Shown here: piece by piece, positions 18,258-27,276 of the stretch
How the letters are laid out: every line of letters starts with the position of its first letter
Position numbering within the stretch: position 1 is the stretch's first letter
DNA from: CAMLOF01 sp041913045
Lineage (GTDB): Bacteria > Pseudomonadota > Gammaproteobacteria > Burkholderiales > Burkholderiaceae_C
Reading direction: 5' to 3'
DNA length: 64,000 nucleotides
Assembly: GCA_041913045.1 (NCBI GenBank)
Contig: JAYSGB010000015.1
Coordinates: 14,390 to 78,389, forward strand
Made by a program: the position numbers and the translations under genes
The notes under the pieces: model-generated
The model's input: only the letters and a program-made list of their open reading frames with translations
Database searches by the model: none
Told to the model about the DNA's origin: nothing

Positions 18258-19262
18258 TCAGCCGCCCCAGCTCAGCAGCAGTTTGCCGATGTGCTGATTG
18301 GACTCCATGAGGGCGTGCGCCTGGGCGGCCTGAGCTGCCGGAAACACACGGAACACCACGGGGCGGATGCGGCCCGATTCGAGCCAGGGCCAGACGTGCT
18401 GGCGCAGATTGAGCGCGATGGCAGCCTTGAAGGCGATCGGACGGGGACGCAGCGTGGAGCCCGTGATCGTCAGGCGGCGCCGCAGCACGGCACCAGCGTT
18501 GATCTCGGCCTTCACGCCACCCTGCACCGCGATGATGACCAATCGGCCGTCCTCGGCAAGGCAGTCCAATTCGCGCGCCACGTAGGGTCCGGCGACCATG
18601 TCCAGGATCACGTCAACGCCGCGGCCTCCCGTGAGGTTGGCTACCTCGCGAACAAAGTCATGCGTCCTGTAGTTGATGGCATGATCGGCGCCCAGTGCCA
18701 GACAAGCTTGCGCCTTGTCGTCGCTGCCCACGGTGACGATGACCGTGGCACCCATAGCCTTGGCCATTTGAATGGCCGTGACGCCGATGCCACTGGAGCC
18801 GCCCTGCACCAGCAGGGTTTCACCCGCTTGCAGGCGCCCACGATCGAAGACATTGCTCCAAACCGTGAAGAAGGTTTCGGGCAGGCCTGCGGCGTCCAGA
18901 TCGGACCAGCCGCGCGGCACCGGCAGGCACTGGCCCACCGGAGCGACACAGTACTCGGCATAACCGCCGCCAGCCACCAGCGCACACACGTGGTCGCCAA
19001 CGGCGAGGCCTGCTTCGGCCAGCGCAGCAGCATCACCTGCCTCGATGACACCCGCAATCTCCAGACCAGGGATGTCGGAAGCCCCAGGCGGCACCGGATA
19101 GTTGCCGGTGCGCTGCAGCACGTCCGGGCGGTTCACGCCGGACGCGGCCACGCGGATCAGCACTTCGCCAGCACCGGGGGCGGGCCGCTCGCGCGTGGCG
19201 AGTTGCAGCACCTCAGGCGCGCCGTAGCTGGTGATCTCAACGACTTGCATCGACTCAGCCAT
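18258..19262 (-). CDS. NAD(P)H:quinone oxidoreductase, PIG3-like zinc-independent MDR family
   Basis: About 334 residues from the ATG at 19262. A second ATG lies four codons later and a TTG four codons earlier. It is a medium-chain dehydrogenase/reductase of the quinone oxidoreductase group: the N-terminal GroES-like domain starts MQVVEITSYGAPEVLQL, and the Rossmann domain has VQGGSSGIGVTAIQMAKAMG around residue 145. No structural or catalytic zinc-binding cysteine cluster is seen, as expected for quinone reductases. It starts 15 bases after pnp and is probably cotranscribed with it. Confidence 0.88.
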   Translation of the reverse strand: MAESMQVVEITSYGAPEVLQLATRERPAPGAGEVLIRVAASGVNRPDVLQRTGNYPVPPGASDIPGLEIAGVIEAGDAAALAEAGLAVGDHVCALVAGGGYAEYCVAPVGQCLPVPRGWSDLDAAGLPETFFTVWSNVFDRGRLQAGETLLVQGGSSGIGVTAIQMAKAMGATVIVTVGSDDKAQACLALGADHAINYRTHDFVREVANLTGGRGVDVILDMVAGPYVARELDCLAEDGRLVIIAVQGGVKAEINAGAVLRRRLTITGSTLRPRPIAFKAAIALNLRQHVWPWLESGRIRPVVFRVFPAAQAAQAHALMESNQHIGKLLLSWGG

Positions 19263-19277
19263 GTGCAGAAACAACGA

Positions 19278-21407
19278 TCACTGTTGTTGCTGTTGCTGCT
19301 GGGCAGCCGCGTCCTCGCGGTCGATCAGCGCCTTCATGGACAGCTTGACGCGGCCCTTCTCGTCGGTCTCGAGCACCTTGACCTTGACGATCTGGCCTTC
19401 CTTGAGGAAGTCGGTGACCTTCTCGACGCGCTGGTGCGCGATCTGGCTGATGTGCAGCAGGCCGTCTTTGCCGGGCAGCAGGTTGACCAGGGCACCGAAG
19501 TCCAGAATCTTGGTGACCGGGCCTTCGTAGATCTTGCCGATTTCGACTTCGGCGGTGATCTCTTCAATGCGCTTCTTGGCCAGTTCGGCCTTCTCGCCGT
19601 CGGTGGAGGCGATGGTGATGGTGCCGTCTTCGCCGATGTCGATCTGCGTGCCGGTTTCTTCGGTCAGCGCACGGATGGTGGCGCCGCCCTTGCCGATCAC
19701 GTCACGGATCTTCTCGGGGTTGATCTTCATGGTGTACAGGCGCGGCGCGAAGTTGGAGATCTCCGTCTTCGCTTCGCCCATGGCTTCCTGCATCTTGCCC
19801 AGGATGTGCATGCGCGCTTCCTTGGCCTGTGCCAGAGCAACCTGCATGATCTCCTTGGTGATACCCTGGATCTTGATGTCCATCTGCAGGGCGGTCACGC
19901 CGTTGGTGGTACCGGCCACCTTGAAGTCCATGTCGCCGAGGTGGTCCTCGTCACCCAGAATGTCGGTCAGCACCGCGAAGCGGTTGCCTTCCTTGATCAG
20001 GCCCATGGCGATACCGGCCACGTGCGCCTTCATGGGAACACCAGCGTCCATCAGCGCCAGGCAGCCGCCGCAGACGGAAGCCATGGAGGAAGAGCCGTTG
20101 GATTCGGTGATTTCGGACACCACGCGGATGGTGTAGGGGAATTCTTCCTTGGCAGGCAGCGCGGCCACCAGGGCGCGCTTGGCCAGGCGACCGTGACCGA
20201 TTTCGCGGCGCTTGGGGCTGCCCACGCGACCGGTTTCGCCGGTGGCGAATGGAGGCATGTTGTAGTGCAGCATGAAGCGGTCGTCGAACTCGCCAGCCAG
20301 TGCGTCGATGCGCTGGGCGTCGCGGTCGGTGCCGAGGGTGGCGATGACCAGGGCCTGGGTTTCGCCACGCGTGAACAGGGCGGAACCGTGGGTGCGCGGC
20401 AGCACGCCGTTGCGGATTTCGATGGGGCGCACGGTGCGTGTGTCGCGACCGTCGATGCGGGGCTCGCCGGCCAGGATTTGGCCGCGGACGATGGAGGCTT
20501 CGATGTTGAACAGCAGGCCTTCAACCTTCACGCCGTCGAACTCCACGCCTTCGGCCTTCAGGCCTTCCATGACGGCGGCGTAGGCCTCGCGGCAGGCCTG
20601 GGTACGGGCCTGCTTGTTGCGGATCTGGTAGGCGGCGACGAGTTTGTCGCGCCCCAGGGCCTCGACCTTGGCGATTAGGGCGTCGTCTTGCGCCGGGGGC
20701 TGCCAGTTCCACTCGGGCTTGCCAGCATCACGCACCAGTTCGTTGATGGCGTTGATAGCGATGTTGCCCTGCTCGTGACCGAACACCACGGCGCCCAGCA
20801 TCACTTCTTCGGACAGCTGCTCGGCTTCGGATTCGACCATCAGCACGGCGGCCTGGGTGCCTGCGACGACCAGATCCATCTGGCTGTTGGCACGCTCGGA
20901 CTGACCGGGGTTGAGGACGTATTCACCGTTGATGTAGCCCACGCGAGCTGCACCGATGGGGCCGTTGAACGGGATGCCAGACACGGACAGTGCAGCGCTG
21001 GTGGCGATCATGGCTGCGATGTCGGCGTCCACTTCCGGGTTCAGCGACAGCGTGTGGATGACCACCTGCACTTCGTTGAAGAAACCTTCGGGGAACAGCG
21101 GGCGGATGGGACGGTCGATCAGGCGGCTGGTCAGGGTTTCCAGCTCGCTCGGGCGGCCTTCACGCTTGAAGAAGCTGCCGGGGATCTTGCCAGCGGCGTA
21201 GGACTTCTCGATGTAGTCAACGGTCAGCGGGAAGAAATCCTGGCCGGCCTTGGCTTCGCTCTTGGCCACGACGGTGGCCAGCACGACGGTGCCTTCCATG
21301 TCGAGCAGCACGGCGCCGCTGGACTGACGGGCGATTTCGCCGGTTTCCATGCGGACAGTGTGCTTGCCCCATTGGAAGGTTTTGGTGACTTTGTTGAACA
21401 TGCTCAT
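19278..21407 (-). CDS. pnp: Polyribonucleotide nucleotidyltransferase (PNPase)
   Basis: 709 residues: two RNase PH domains (about 10-230 and 315-545), a KH domain (INPEKIRDVIGKGGATIRAL near residue 560) and an S1 domain (about 620-690, IYEGPVTKILDFGALV). The enzyme phosphorolytically degrades RNA 3' to 5' and takes part in the degradosome. The normal C-terminus is followed by EDAAAQQQQQQQ, a short glutamine tract encoded by a CAG/CAA repeat. A hairpin terminator (21567-21600) separates it from rpsO, the usual rpsO-pnp arrangement. An alternative start two codons downstream exists. Confidence 0.97.
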   Translation of the reverse strand: MSMFNKVTKTFQWGKHTVRMETGEIARQSSGAVLLDMEGTVVLATVVAKSEAKAGQDFFPLTVDYIEKSYAAGKIPGSFFKREGRPSELETLTSRLIDRPIRPLFPEGFFNEVQVVIHTLSLNPEVDADIAAMIATSAALSVSGIPFNGPIGAARVGYINGEYVLNPGQSERANSQMDLVVAGTQAAVLMVESEAEQLSEEVMLGAVVFGHEQGNIAINAINELVRDAGKPEWNWQPPAQDDALIAKVEALGRDKLVAAYQIRNKQARTQACREAYAAVMEGLKAEGVEFDGVKVEGLLFNIEASIVRGQILAGEPRIDGRDTRTVRPIEIRNGVLPRTHGSALFTRGETQALVIATLGTDRDAQRIDALAGEFDDRFMLHYNMPPFATGETGRVGSPKRREIGHGRLAKRALVAALPAKEEFPYTIRVVSEITESNGSSSMASVCGGCLALMDAGVPMKAHVAGIAMGLIKEGNRFAVLTDILGDEDHLGDMDFKVAGTTNGVTALQMDIKIQGITKEIMQVALAQAKEARMHILGKMQEAMGEAKTEISNFAPRLYTMKINPEKIRDVIGKGGATIRALTEETGTQIDIGEDGTITIASTDGEKAELAKKRIEEITAEVEIGKIYEGPVTKILDFGALVNLLPGKDGLLHISQIAHQRVEKVTDFLKEGQIVKVKVLETDEKGRVKLSMKALIDREDAAAQQQQQQQ

Positions 21408-21566
21408 GTTCTGCTCCTTTGATGTGTGCGTGTGAGGCCACGCACCCTGCCTGGAGATTTGCCTTCAGAACACGATGCCATTCCAGCGAGGCGACGGGCG
21501 TTGCAGACGCCCCGTTGGAATGACACAGCTTCGATCTGAACGACAGCACTCCGTTGAAAAAGCGAA

Positions 21567-21600
21567 AAACGCCTGAGGCAGCGTGGCAACCCAGGCGTTT
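21567..21600 (-). terminator. Rho-independent terminator between rpsO and pnp
   Basis: On the minus strand AAACGCCTG pairs with CAGGCGTTT (9 bp, 16-base loop) and is followed by TTCGCTTTTT. It lies 28 bases after the rpsO stop. In other bacteria this terminator allows partial read-through into pnp. Confidence 0.8.
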
Positions 21601-21627
21601 CTTGTTCAGCGTTTGCGCCGGACCAAA

Positions 21628-21894
21628 TTACTTGCGCAGGCCCAGTTTCTGGATCAGGGCGACGTAACGGTCGGAGTCCTTGGACTTCAGGTAGTCCAGC
21701 AGCTTGCGGCGGCGGCTCACCATCTTCAGCAGACCGCGGCGACCGTGGTGGTCTTTGGCGTGGGTCTTGAAGTGGGGGGTCAGTTCGTTGATGCGTGCGG
21801 TCAGGATGGCGACTTGCACTTCGGGGCTACCGGTGTCGTTGGCGGCACGGGCGTTGGCCGCGATGACTTCGGCCTTGATGGAGGATGCGATCAT
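21628..21894 (-). CDS. rpsO: 30S ribosomal protein S15
   Basis: 88 residues from the ATG at 21894 (MIASSIKAEVIAANAR). A longer in-frame reading from 22002 is rejected because S15 is 88-89 residues. Family stretches DTGSPEVQVAILTARINELT, DHHGRRGLLKMVSRRRKLLDY and the C-terminal LIQKLGLRK are all present. S15 binds 16S rRNA early in assembly of the small subunit platform. It precedes pnp, as is usual. Confidence 0.98.
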   Translation of the reverse strand: MIASSIKAEVIAANARAANDTGSPEVQVAILTARINELTPHFKTHAKDHHGRRGLLKMVSRRRKLLDYLKSKDSDRYVALIQKLGLRK

Positions 21895-22009
21895 TTGGAT
21901 GAGTCCTTGGTTGACATGCGACCCGCCGCAGGTTGCCGCACCCCATGAAGGGTGGCCAGCTGCCGCAACGGGCGTGAATTGCCCCCGCACATGCGAAGGC
22001 AACTGATGA

Positions 22010-23179
22010 TTATACCCCGAGCCAGCGCTGAAGGCGAGCCACCCCCTGGCGCAGGCGATCGACGTCGCGGCTGGCGAAGCACCAGCGCAGCCAACCCTCC
22101 CCTTCCATGCCGAAGGCGCTGCCGGGGGCCAGGCCCAGCCCGGCCTCGCGCACCAGACGCTTGGCCACGGTGAGGCTGTCGCCCTCCACGGGCAGCTTGA
22201 AGAAGGCGTACATGCCGCCCGGCGGCACGGCCACCTGAACGCCGGGCAAGGCCTGCAATAGCGGCACCAGGGTGTTGCGGCAAAGCTTCAGGTGCGCAAC
22301 CAGGGCGGGCGTCACCTCGTCGCCGCGCTCCAGCGCCACCACCGCGGCACGCTGTGTGAACACGGGTGCGCAAGAGGTGTTGAACTCGATAAGCTTGCCC
22401 ACCGGCTGAACCAGTTCGGGCGGCAACACCATCCAGCCCAGGCGCCAGCCCGTCATGAGGAAACTCTTGGAAAAGCTGTGCACCACGATGAGGCGGTCGT
22501 CGGGCTCGGCCACATCCAGGAAGCTGGGCGCGCAGCCGTTGCCGCTGGCGGCGTAGTACAGGCGTTCGTACACCTCGTCTGCCAGCAACCAGGTGCCGGT
22601 GCGGCGGCAATGGGCCAGGATGGCCTGCTGTTCGGCGCGGGTGAGCGTCCACCCGGTGGGGTTGTTGGGCGCGTTGAGCACCAGCATCCGTGTGCCGGGC
22701 GTGACGGCAGCCAAAAGCTCGGTCAGGTCCAACCGCCACAGGCCATCATCGCCAGGGTGCAGGCTGATGCAGCGCACCTTGCCGCCCATGATGAGAGGTT
22801 GCGCGACCAGGTTGGGCCACACCGGGGTGACGACGACCACCTCATCGCCAGCATCCACCAGCGTTTGCGCGGCCAGCATCAGGCCGTTCACGCCGCCTGA
22901 AGTGACGGCGATACGGCCCTGCCAGTGTGCCGCGTCGTGCTGCGGATGCAGCCTGTGCGTGTAGCGGCCCAAGGCTTCGCGCAAGGCGGGCAGGCCCAGG
23001 TTGTGGGCGTAGAAGGTTTCACCCGCGTCGAGGGAGGCTATCGCCGCCTCGCGGATGAAGCCGGGCGTGACTTCGTCGCTCTCGCCGAACCAGAAGGCCA
23101 GCATGTCGTCGCGCCCCATGCCGGCGTTGGCCACCTCGCGGATGCGCGACTCTTCCAGTTCTGCCACGACGGATCGCAT
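22010..23179 (-). CDS. Pyridoxal-phosphate aminotransferase, class I/II
   Basis: 389 residues, a fold-type I aminotransferase. The PLP-binding lysine is in VVHSFSKSFLMTGWRLGWM near residue 232. The conserved NAPNNPTG motif near residue 165 and the C-terminal arginine context LRWCFA support the assignment. The N-terminus MRSVVAELEESRIREVANAG resembles aspartate/aromatic aminotransferase-like proteins of unknown substrate. It is upstream of rpsO on the same strand, 115 bases away. The substrate cannot be decided from the sequence alone. Confidence 0.87.
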   Translation of the reverse strand: MRSVVAELEESRIREVANAGMGRDDMLAFWFGESDEVTPGFIREAAIASLDAGETFYAHNLGLPALREALGRYTHRLHPQHDAAHWQGRIAVTSGGVNGLMLAAQTLVDAGDEVVVVTPVWPNLVAQPLIMGGKVRCISLHPGDDGLWRLDLTELLAAVTPGTRMLVLNAPNNPTGWTLTRAEQQAILAHCRRTGTWLLADEVYERLYYAASGNGCAPSFLDVAEPDDRLIVVHSFSKSFLMTGWRLGWMVLPPELVQPVGKLIEFNTSCAPVFTQRAAVVALERGDEVTPALVAHLKLCRNTLVPLLQALPGVQVAVPPGGMYAFFKLPVEGDSLTVAKRLVREAGLGLAPGSAFGMEGEGWLRWCFASRDVDRLRQGVARLQRWLGV

Positions 23180-23227
23180 GCCCTACCCTTTCGTTGAAAA
23201 CAAAGGGCGATTATGGGCGAGCGGCCG

Positions 23228-24559
23228 TCAGGGGCGGCTCATTTGGCAGCTGTGGGGTTGTTCTGCGGCGCTGGGCGCCAGTTGGCGGATGACGCGGAAG
23301 CCGTAGCCGGAGCCTTCCACGTCGAACGGCACACCGGGAGCACCCTGGCGGTCCATGACGGACACCACAAGCGCCTGCTGTGCCTGGTGGTCGGCCGCGC
23401 GCATGCGCAGGCGCTGCCCCGCCAGCGTGACATCTGCAGATTCCAGCGCCCGGGCCATGGCCAGGGCCGAGGGCATGCCCGCCGTCGAACCAGCAGCCCG
23501 CTCGATGGCCTGTGCCAAGGCTTCGATCATCAGTTGCATGCGCATGTGTACGTAATCGTCTGCCGGGCGCGGGAAGCGGGCGCGAAAGCTCTCGTAGAAC
23601 GCCTTGGATTCGGCGCCGGGGACGTTGGGAAACCAGTCGGCCACGGCCACCACCTTGCCGATGCCCGCGTCGCCGATGGCGGCAGGCGCGCCCAGGGCGT
23701 TGCCGTAGAAGGTGTAGAACTTTCCTTCGAAGCCGACTTCGCGCGCGGCCTTGACCAACAGCGTCAGGTCGTTGCCCCAGTTGCCGGTGATGACGGCCTG
23801 CGCACCGCTGGCCTTGATCTTGGTGGCGTAAGGCAGAAAGTCCTTGACGCGGGCCATGGGGTGCAGCTCTTCCCCGACGATGCGGACGTCCGGACGCTGC
23901 AGGCCCAGCTGGCGGCGGGCTTCGCGCTGCACGGCCTGACCAAAGCTGTAGTCCTGGCCGATCAAATAGACGCTTTTCACGTCGCGGTCGGCTTTGATGA
24001 CGTCCATGAGCGCGGCCATGCGCATGTCGGCATGAGCGTCGAAGCGGAAATGCCAGAAGCTGCACTTCTCGTTGGTGAGGATGGGGTCGACCGCCGAGTA
24101 GTTGAGGAACAGCACCTGGCGCGATGGCTCGCGCTCGTTGTGTTTGTTGATGGCGTCGATAAGCGCGGCGGCGGCGGCCGAGGAGTTGCCCTGCATGACG
24201 ATGCGGATGTCGGCGTCCACGGCGGCGCGCAAGGAGGAAAGGGCCTCTTCGGTCTGGCCTTTGCTGTCGAAACGCTCGACCAACAGCGGCCGCGCGCCAC
24301 CTGGCAAGCGCACGCCGCCACGGGCGTTGACGCGTTCGGTGGCCCAGACCAGGTTGCGGAACACCGCTTCACCTGTGTTGGCCAGCGGGCCGGACAGGCC
24401 TTCGATAAGGGCCAGGCGAATGGGGGCGCCGGCAGGCGTGGTGTTGGCAGATGCCATGCCGATGCAGGCCATCGACGCGATGGCGGCCAGGGCGCTGCGG
24501 CGGGAGACCGTACGCAGAGTACGCGTAGCAAGACGCGTCATGGAAGACAGCAGTTTCAT
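23228..24559 (-). CDS. ABC-type periplasmic substrate-binding protein (branched-chain amino acid type)
   Basis: 443 residues from the ATG at 24559 (MKLLSSMTRLATRTLRTVSRR). The N-terminus has an export signal with SRRSAL, a possible twin-arginine motif, and cleavage probably after MASA near residue 37. The mature part has the two-lobed periplasmic-binding fold of LivJ-like proteins: IRLALIEGLSGPLANTGEAV, then VKSVYLIGQDYSFGQAVQ and GAQAVITGNWGNDLT. No permease or ATPase gene is next to it, so its partner transporter is elsewhere or it acts as a sensor. Ligand unknown. Confidence 0.85.
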   Translation of the reverse strand: MKLLSSMTRLATRTLRTVSRRSALAAIASMACIGMASANTTPAGAPIRLALIEGLSGPLANTGEAVFRNLVWATERVNARGGVRLPGGARPLLVERFDSKGQTEEALSSLRAAVDADIRIVMQGNSSAAAAALIDAINKHNEREPSRQVLFLNYSAVDPILTNEKCSFWHFRFDAHADMRMAALMDVIKADRDVKSVYLIGQDYSFGQAVQREARRQLGLQRPDVRIVGEELHPMARVKDFLPYATKIKASGAQAVITGNWGNDLTLLVKAAREVGFEGKFYTFYGNALGAPAAIGDAGIGKVVAVADWFPNVPGAESKAFYESFRARFPRPADDYVHMRMQLMIEALAQAIERAAGSTAGMPSALAMARALESADVTLAGQRLRMRAADHQAQQALVVSVMDRQGAPGVPFDVEGSGYGFRVIRQLAPSAAEQPHSCQMSRP

Positions 24560-24604
24560 GGTGATGCTCTTGGAAGCCCGAAGGGGTTTCGACACAACCT
24601 TCGC

Positions 24605-24624
24605 GGTGTCACATATGCGACACC
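24605..24624. promoter_or_regulatory. Inverted repeat between tsaD and the substrate-binding protein gene
   Basis: GGTGTC and GACACC flank the 8 bases ACATATGC, 46 bases upstream of the substrate-binding protein start and 23 beyond the tsaD stop. It could be an operator or an RNA hairpin. No T-run follows on the minus strand. Function is not known. Confidence 0.35.
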
Positions 24625-24646
24625 AACACAAAAAAGGTGCGCCAGT

Positions 24647-25690
24647 TTACTGCACGGCCTGAGACAAGTCAGCCAGCGGCCAACGAGGTTTGACGTCGAA
24701 ACCGTAGCCGGAAGATGGCGGCAACCCGCCCGTCTGGACCCGCAAGCCAGCGGCCAGGGCGATCATGGCGCCGTTGTCGGTGCACAGGTGTAACTCGGGG
24801 TAATGCACTCGAACGCCGCGCTTGGCACAGGCCTGATTCAACTGCTCGCGCAGCAGGCTGTTGGCACCCACGCCACCTGCCACCACCAGCCGACGCAACC
24901 CCGACTGGCTCACGGCTGCCAGCGCCTTTTTCACCAGCACTTCAACGATGGCCGCCTGCGTGGAGGCCGCCAGGTCGGCCCGGCGCAGCGGCAGGTCATC
25001 ACCCAGCTTCTTGGCCTGGGTCAACACCGCCGTCTTGAGCCCGGCGAAAGAGAAGTCCAAGTCGCCGCTGTGCAGCAACGGCCTGGGCAGCTTGAACGCT
25101 TGCGGATCGCCCTGCTGTGCCAAACGGGAGAGCGCAGGCCCACCTGGGTAACCCAGGCCCAGCAGCTTGGCCGATTTGTCAAAGGCTTCGCCCGCGGCGT
25201 CGTCGATGGTTTCGCCCAGCAGTTGGTACTGGCCGACACCATCCACACGCATGAGCTGCGTGTGCCCGCCAGACACGAGCAGCGCGATGAAGGGGAATTC
25301 GGGTGGATCGGCGCTGAGAAAGGGCGAGAGCAGGTGCCCTTCAAGGTGGTGCACGCCCAGGGTGGGTTTGCCAAGCGCGGCAGCCATGGCACAGGCCACA
25401 CCCGCGCCCACGAGCAAGGCACCCGCCAGACCGGGGCCGCGCGTGTAGGCCACCAGTTCAACGTCTTGCAGGCTGCGCCCCGCCTGGGCAAGCGCGGCGG
25501 AAGTCAGGGGCAGCACGCGGCGGATGTGGTCGCGGCTGGCCAGCTCGGGCACCACGCCGCCATAAGCCTGGTGCATTTCAATCTGGCTGTGCAAGGCGTG
25601 GCCCAGCAGCTTGGGCGTGGCCGTGCCAGAGGCATCAACCAGGGCCACACCGGTTTCGTCGCAGGAGGATTCGATACCCAAAATCAGCAT
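24647..25690 (-). CDS. tsaD: tRNA threonylcarbamoyladenosine synthase subunit TsaD
   Basis: 347 residues from the ATG at 25690 (MLILGIESSCDETGVALVDA). The 16 codons of in-frame sequence upstream are not family-like. TsaD transfers threonylcarbamoyl to A37 of tRNAs that read ANN codons. The metal-binding motif is seen in GVHHLEGHLLSPF near residue 110. Other family stretches are FIALLVSGGHTQLM, LLGLGYPGGPALS and VVAGGVGANSLLREQL. It is divergent from the NIT-ANTAR gene, 94 bases away. Confidence 0.97.
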   Translation of the reverse strand: MLILGIESSCDETGVALVDASGTATPKLLGHALHSQIEMHQAYGGVVPELASRDHIRRVLPLTSAALAQAGRSLQDVELVAYTRGPGLAGALLVGAGVACAMAAALGKPTLGVHHLEGHLLSPFLSADPPEFPFIALLVSGGHTQLMRVDGVGQYQLLGETIDDAAGEAFDKSAKLLGLGYPGGPALSRLAQQGDPQAFKLPRPLLHSGDLDFSFAGLKTAVLTQAKKLGDDLPLRRADLAASTQAAIVEVLVKKALAAVSQSGLRRLVVAGGVGANSLLREQLNQACAKRGVRVHYPELHLCTDNGAMIALAAGLRVQTGGLPPSSGYGFDVKPRWPLADLSQAVQ

Positions 25691-25784
25691 GCGGGGAGTG
25701 TAAGCGCCACGCCGTTGCCAGCCCGGCGGCAGGGACAAGGCACGTTTGTTGCTGATGCCTTGCCGAAAGGCGGATGTTCAAGAG

Positions 25785-27056
25785 ATGAAAACGGGTTTGT
25801 GCTTCCTGGTCGCGGCCAAGCGCTGCGAAATCGCCGATCTGCGCCAACTGGCGCAGACCAGCGTGCTGGTGGACACCACCGCCCGCATGATCCACGACCT
25901 GCAGCGTGAGCGCGGGTTGACGAACCTCTATCTGGGCTCGGGCGGTGCCGACGCCAGCGCCTTGCGCCAGGAACAGCTGTTGGCCAGCACGGTGACCGAA
26001 ACCGCCCTGCGCGCCTGCTTTGACACGCTCAACCTTGAACCCCAAGGCATGAGCAACGGGGCGCGGCTGTTCAGCCGCATTGCCTACGTACTGCAGGGGT
26101 TGGACGCCCTGCCCGCCTTGCGCAGGCAGGTGGACCGCCAACGCTGGGACGCCCCGCGCGCCACCGCCGCTTACGTGCAACTGGTTGCTGGCTTGCTGGC
26201 GGTGGTGTTTGAGGCCGCCGACACAGCTACCGACCCCGACGTGTCCCGCCTGCTGGTCAGCCTGTTCAACTTTATGCAGGGCAAGGAGTTCGTGGGGCAG
26301 GAACGCGCCACGGGCGCTGCCATGTTCGCCGCAGGGCGCGCCGACGCTCGGCAGCAACAGCGACTGATGCGGCTGATCGATTCGCAGGAGCAGTGTCTGG
26401 CGGTGTTCGCCGATTTCGCCGACCCCGAAACGCGCGCACTTTGGGACAGCAGCCTGTCCGCCCATCTGGCGGCCGAACTCGAACGCATGCGGCGGGTGTT
26501 GTGCACGAGCGCCGACGGTGGACCGCTCAACACAGCCTGGAGCGCGCCATGGTTTGAGGGGTGCAGTGCCCGCATTGATGCCATGCGCACCGTGGAGATG
26601 CACCTGTCGCAAGCGCTGCAGACGCTGTGCGACAGAAAGCTTGCGCAAGCCAAACTGGAACTGGACAACCTGGAGCGTGTGCAAGCCACGTTGAACGAAT
26701 CTGCCGTTGCCCCCGAAATGCAGGCCACCTTCTTTGAAGAGCCTGAGACGCTGGCGGCCCAGGCGCCGGTTCGCCCATTGGGTTCGCAACTGGACCGCGG
26801 AGTGCTGGACTTGCTGCACGCCCAGGCGCACCGGCTGCAGAAAATGGAAGAGGAACTGGACACCGTGCGCGCCAGCCTGAACGAGCGCAAGGTGATTGAA
26901 CGTGCCAAAGGCCTGCTGATGGCGCACCGCCAGCTGAGCGAAGAGGATGCGCACCGCACGATGCGGCAGATGGCCATGAACCAGGGGCGTCGGCTGGTGG
27001 AGGTGGCAGAGGCAGTGCTGTCCATGGCCGAGGTGTTGCCCGCCCGTTTGCGCTGA
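25785..27056 (+). CDS. nasR: NIT-ANTAR nitrate-responsive transcription antiterminator (NasR type)
   Basis: 423 residues from the ATG at 25785 (MKTGLCFLVAAKRCEIADLR). A TTG start 13 codons earlier is possible. The N-terminal NIT domain (about 30-310) shows MIHDLQRERGLTNLYLGSGG, with the arginines of the nitrate pocket region, and FMQGKEFVGQERATGA. A coiled linker leads to a C-terminal ANTAR RNA-binding domain (about 355-415: ERKVIERAKGLLMAHRQLSE). In Klebsiella NasR, nitrate binding to NIT frees ANTAR to bind a two-hairpin leader and prevent termination. Exactly such a leader follows this gene, 170 bases after its stop, ahead of nrtA. Function is therefore well supported by both sequence and context. 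Confidence 0.93.
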   Translation: MKTGLCFLVAAKRCEIADLRQLAQTSVLVDTTARMIHDLQRERGLTNLYLGSGGADASALRQEQLLASTVTETALRACFDTLNLEPQGMSNGARLFSRIAYVLQGLDALPALRRQVDRQRWDAPRATAAYVQLVAGLLAVVFEAADTATDPDVSRLLVSLFNFMQGKEFVGQERATGAAMFAAGRADARQQQRLMRLIDSQEQCLAVFADFADPETRALWDSSLSAHLAAELERMRRVLCTSADGGPLNTAWSAPWFEGCSARIDAMRTVEMHLSQALQTLCDRKLAQAKLELDNLERVQATLNESAVAPEMQATFFEEPETLAAQAPVRPLGSQLDRGVLDLLHAQAHRLQKMEEELDTVRASLNERKVIERAKGLLMAHRQLSEEDAHRTMRQMAMNQGRRLVEVAEAVLSMAEVLPARLR

Positions 27057-27069
27057 AGGCGCGCACGAC

Positions 27070-27086
27070 AGCACTGCTGCGGTGCA
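27070..27086 (+). promoter_or_regulatory. NtrC-like enhancer site upstream of nrtA
   Basis: AGCACT, five bases, GGTGCA: this matches the NtrC consensus TGCACC-N5-GGTGCA in 11 of 12 fixed positions if T is accepted at position 6. It is about 110 bases upstream of the sigma-54 promoter. A second half-site, TGCACC, lies at 27111-27116. The role is inferred from consensus and spacing. Confidence 0.6.
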
Positions 27087-27197
27087 CCATCGCCGCCAAT
27101 TGCCAGGCCATGCACCATGCTGGACACATCTTGACTTGGCAAGGCCATTTGGACGCAACTCAAGCTCACGCACACCTGATGCTGCACCGCAAAAAGC

Positions 27198-27213
27198 TGG
27201 CACGGAAGGTGCT
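27198..27213 (+). promoter_or_regulatory. Sigma-54 promoter of the nrtABC operon
   Basis: TGGCACGGAAGGTGCT has GG and GC separated by exactly 10 bases and a perfect TGGCACG -24 element. The -12 element is GTGCT instead of TTGCT. The predicted start site (about 27224) lies just before the first leader hairpin, which supports the call. Confidence 0.75.
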
Positions 27214-27227
27214 TTAACCCCATCGAC

Positions 27228-27253
27228 GGTTTGGGCCAACGGCGGCGCCAACC
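27228..27253 (+). promoter_or_regulatory. ANTAR-target leader hairpin P1 (hexaloop AACGGC)
   Basis: GCC/GGC, GG/CC and GGTT/AACC stack with one bulged base on each side, closing the hexaloop AACGGC (27238-27243). The loop has A at position 1 and G at position 4, the two bases conserved in ANTAR-bound RNA. It begins about 4 bases after the predicted transcription start. Confidence 0.75.
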
Positions 27254-27276
27254 TTGTGTCCTGATACGACACCCCC

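Noticed and set aside
18150..20678. 842-codon frame opposite pnp and its neighbours
   Set aside because: Antisense of pnp; composition only.
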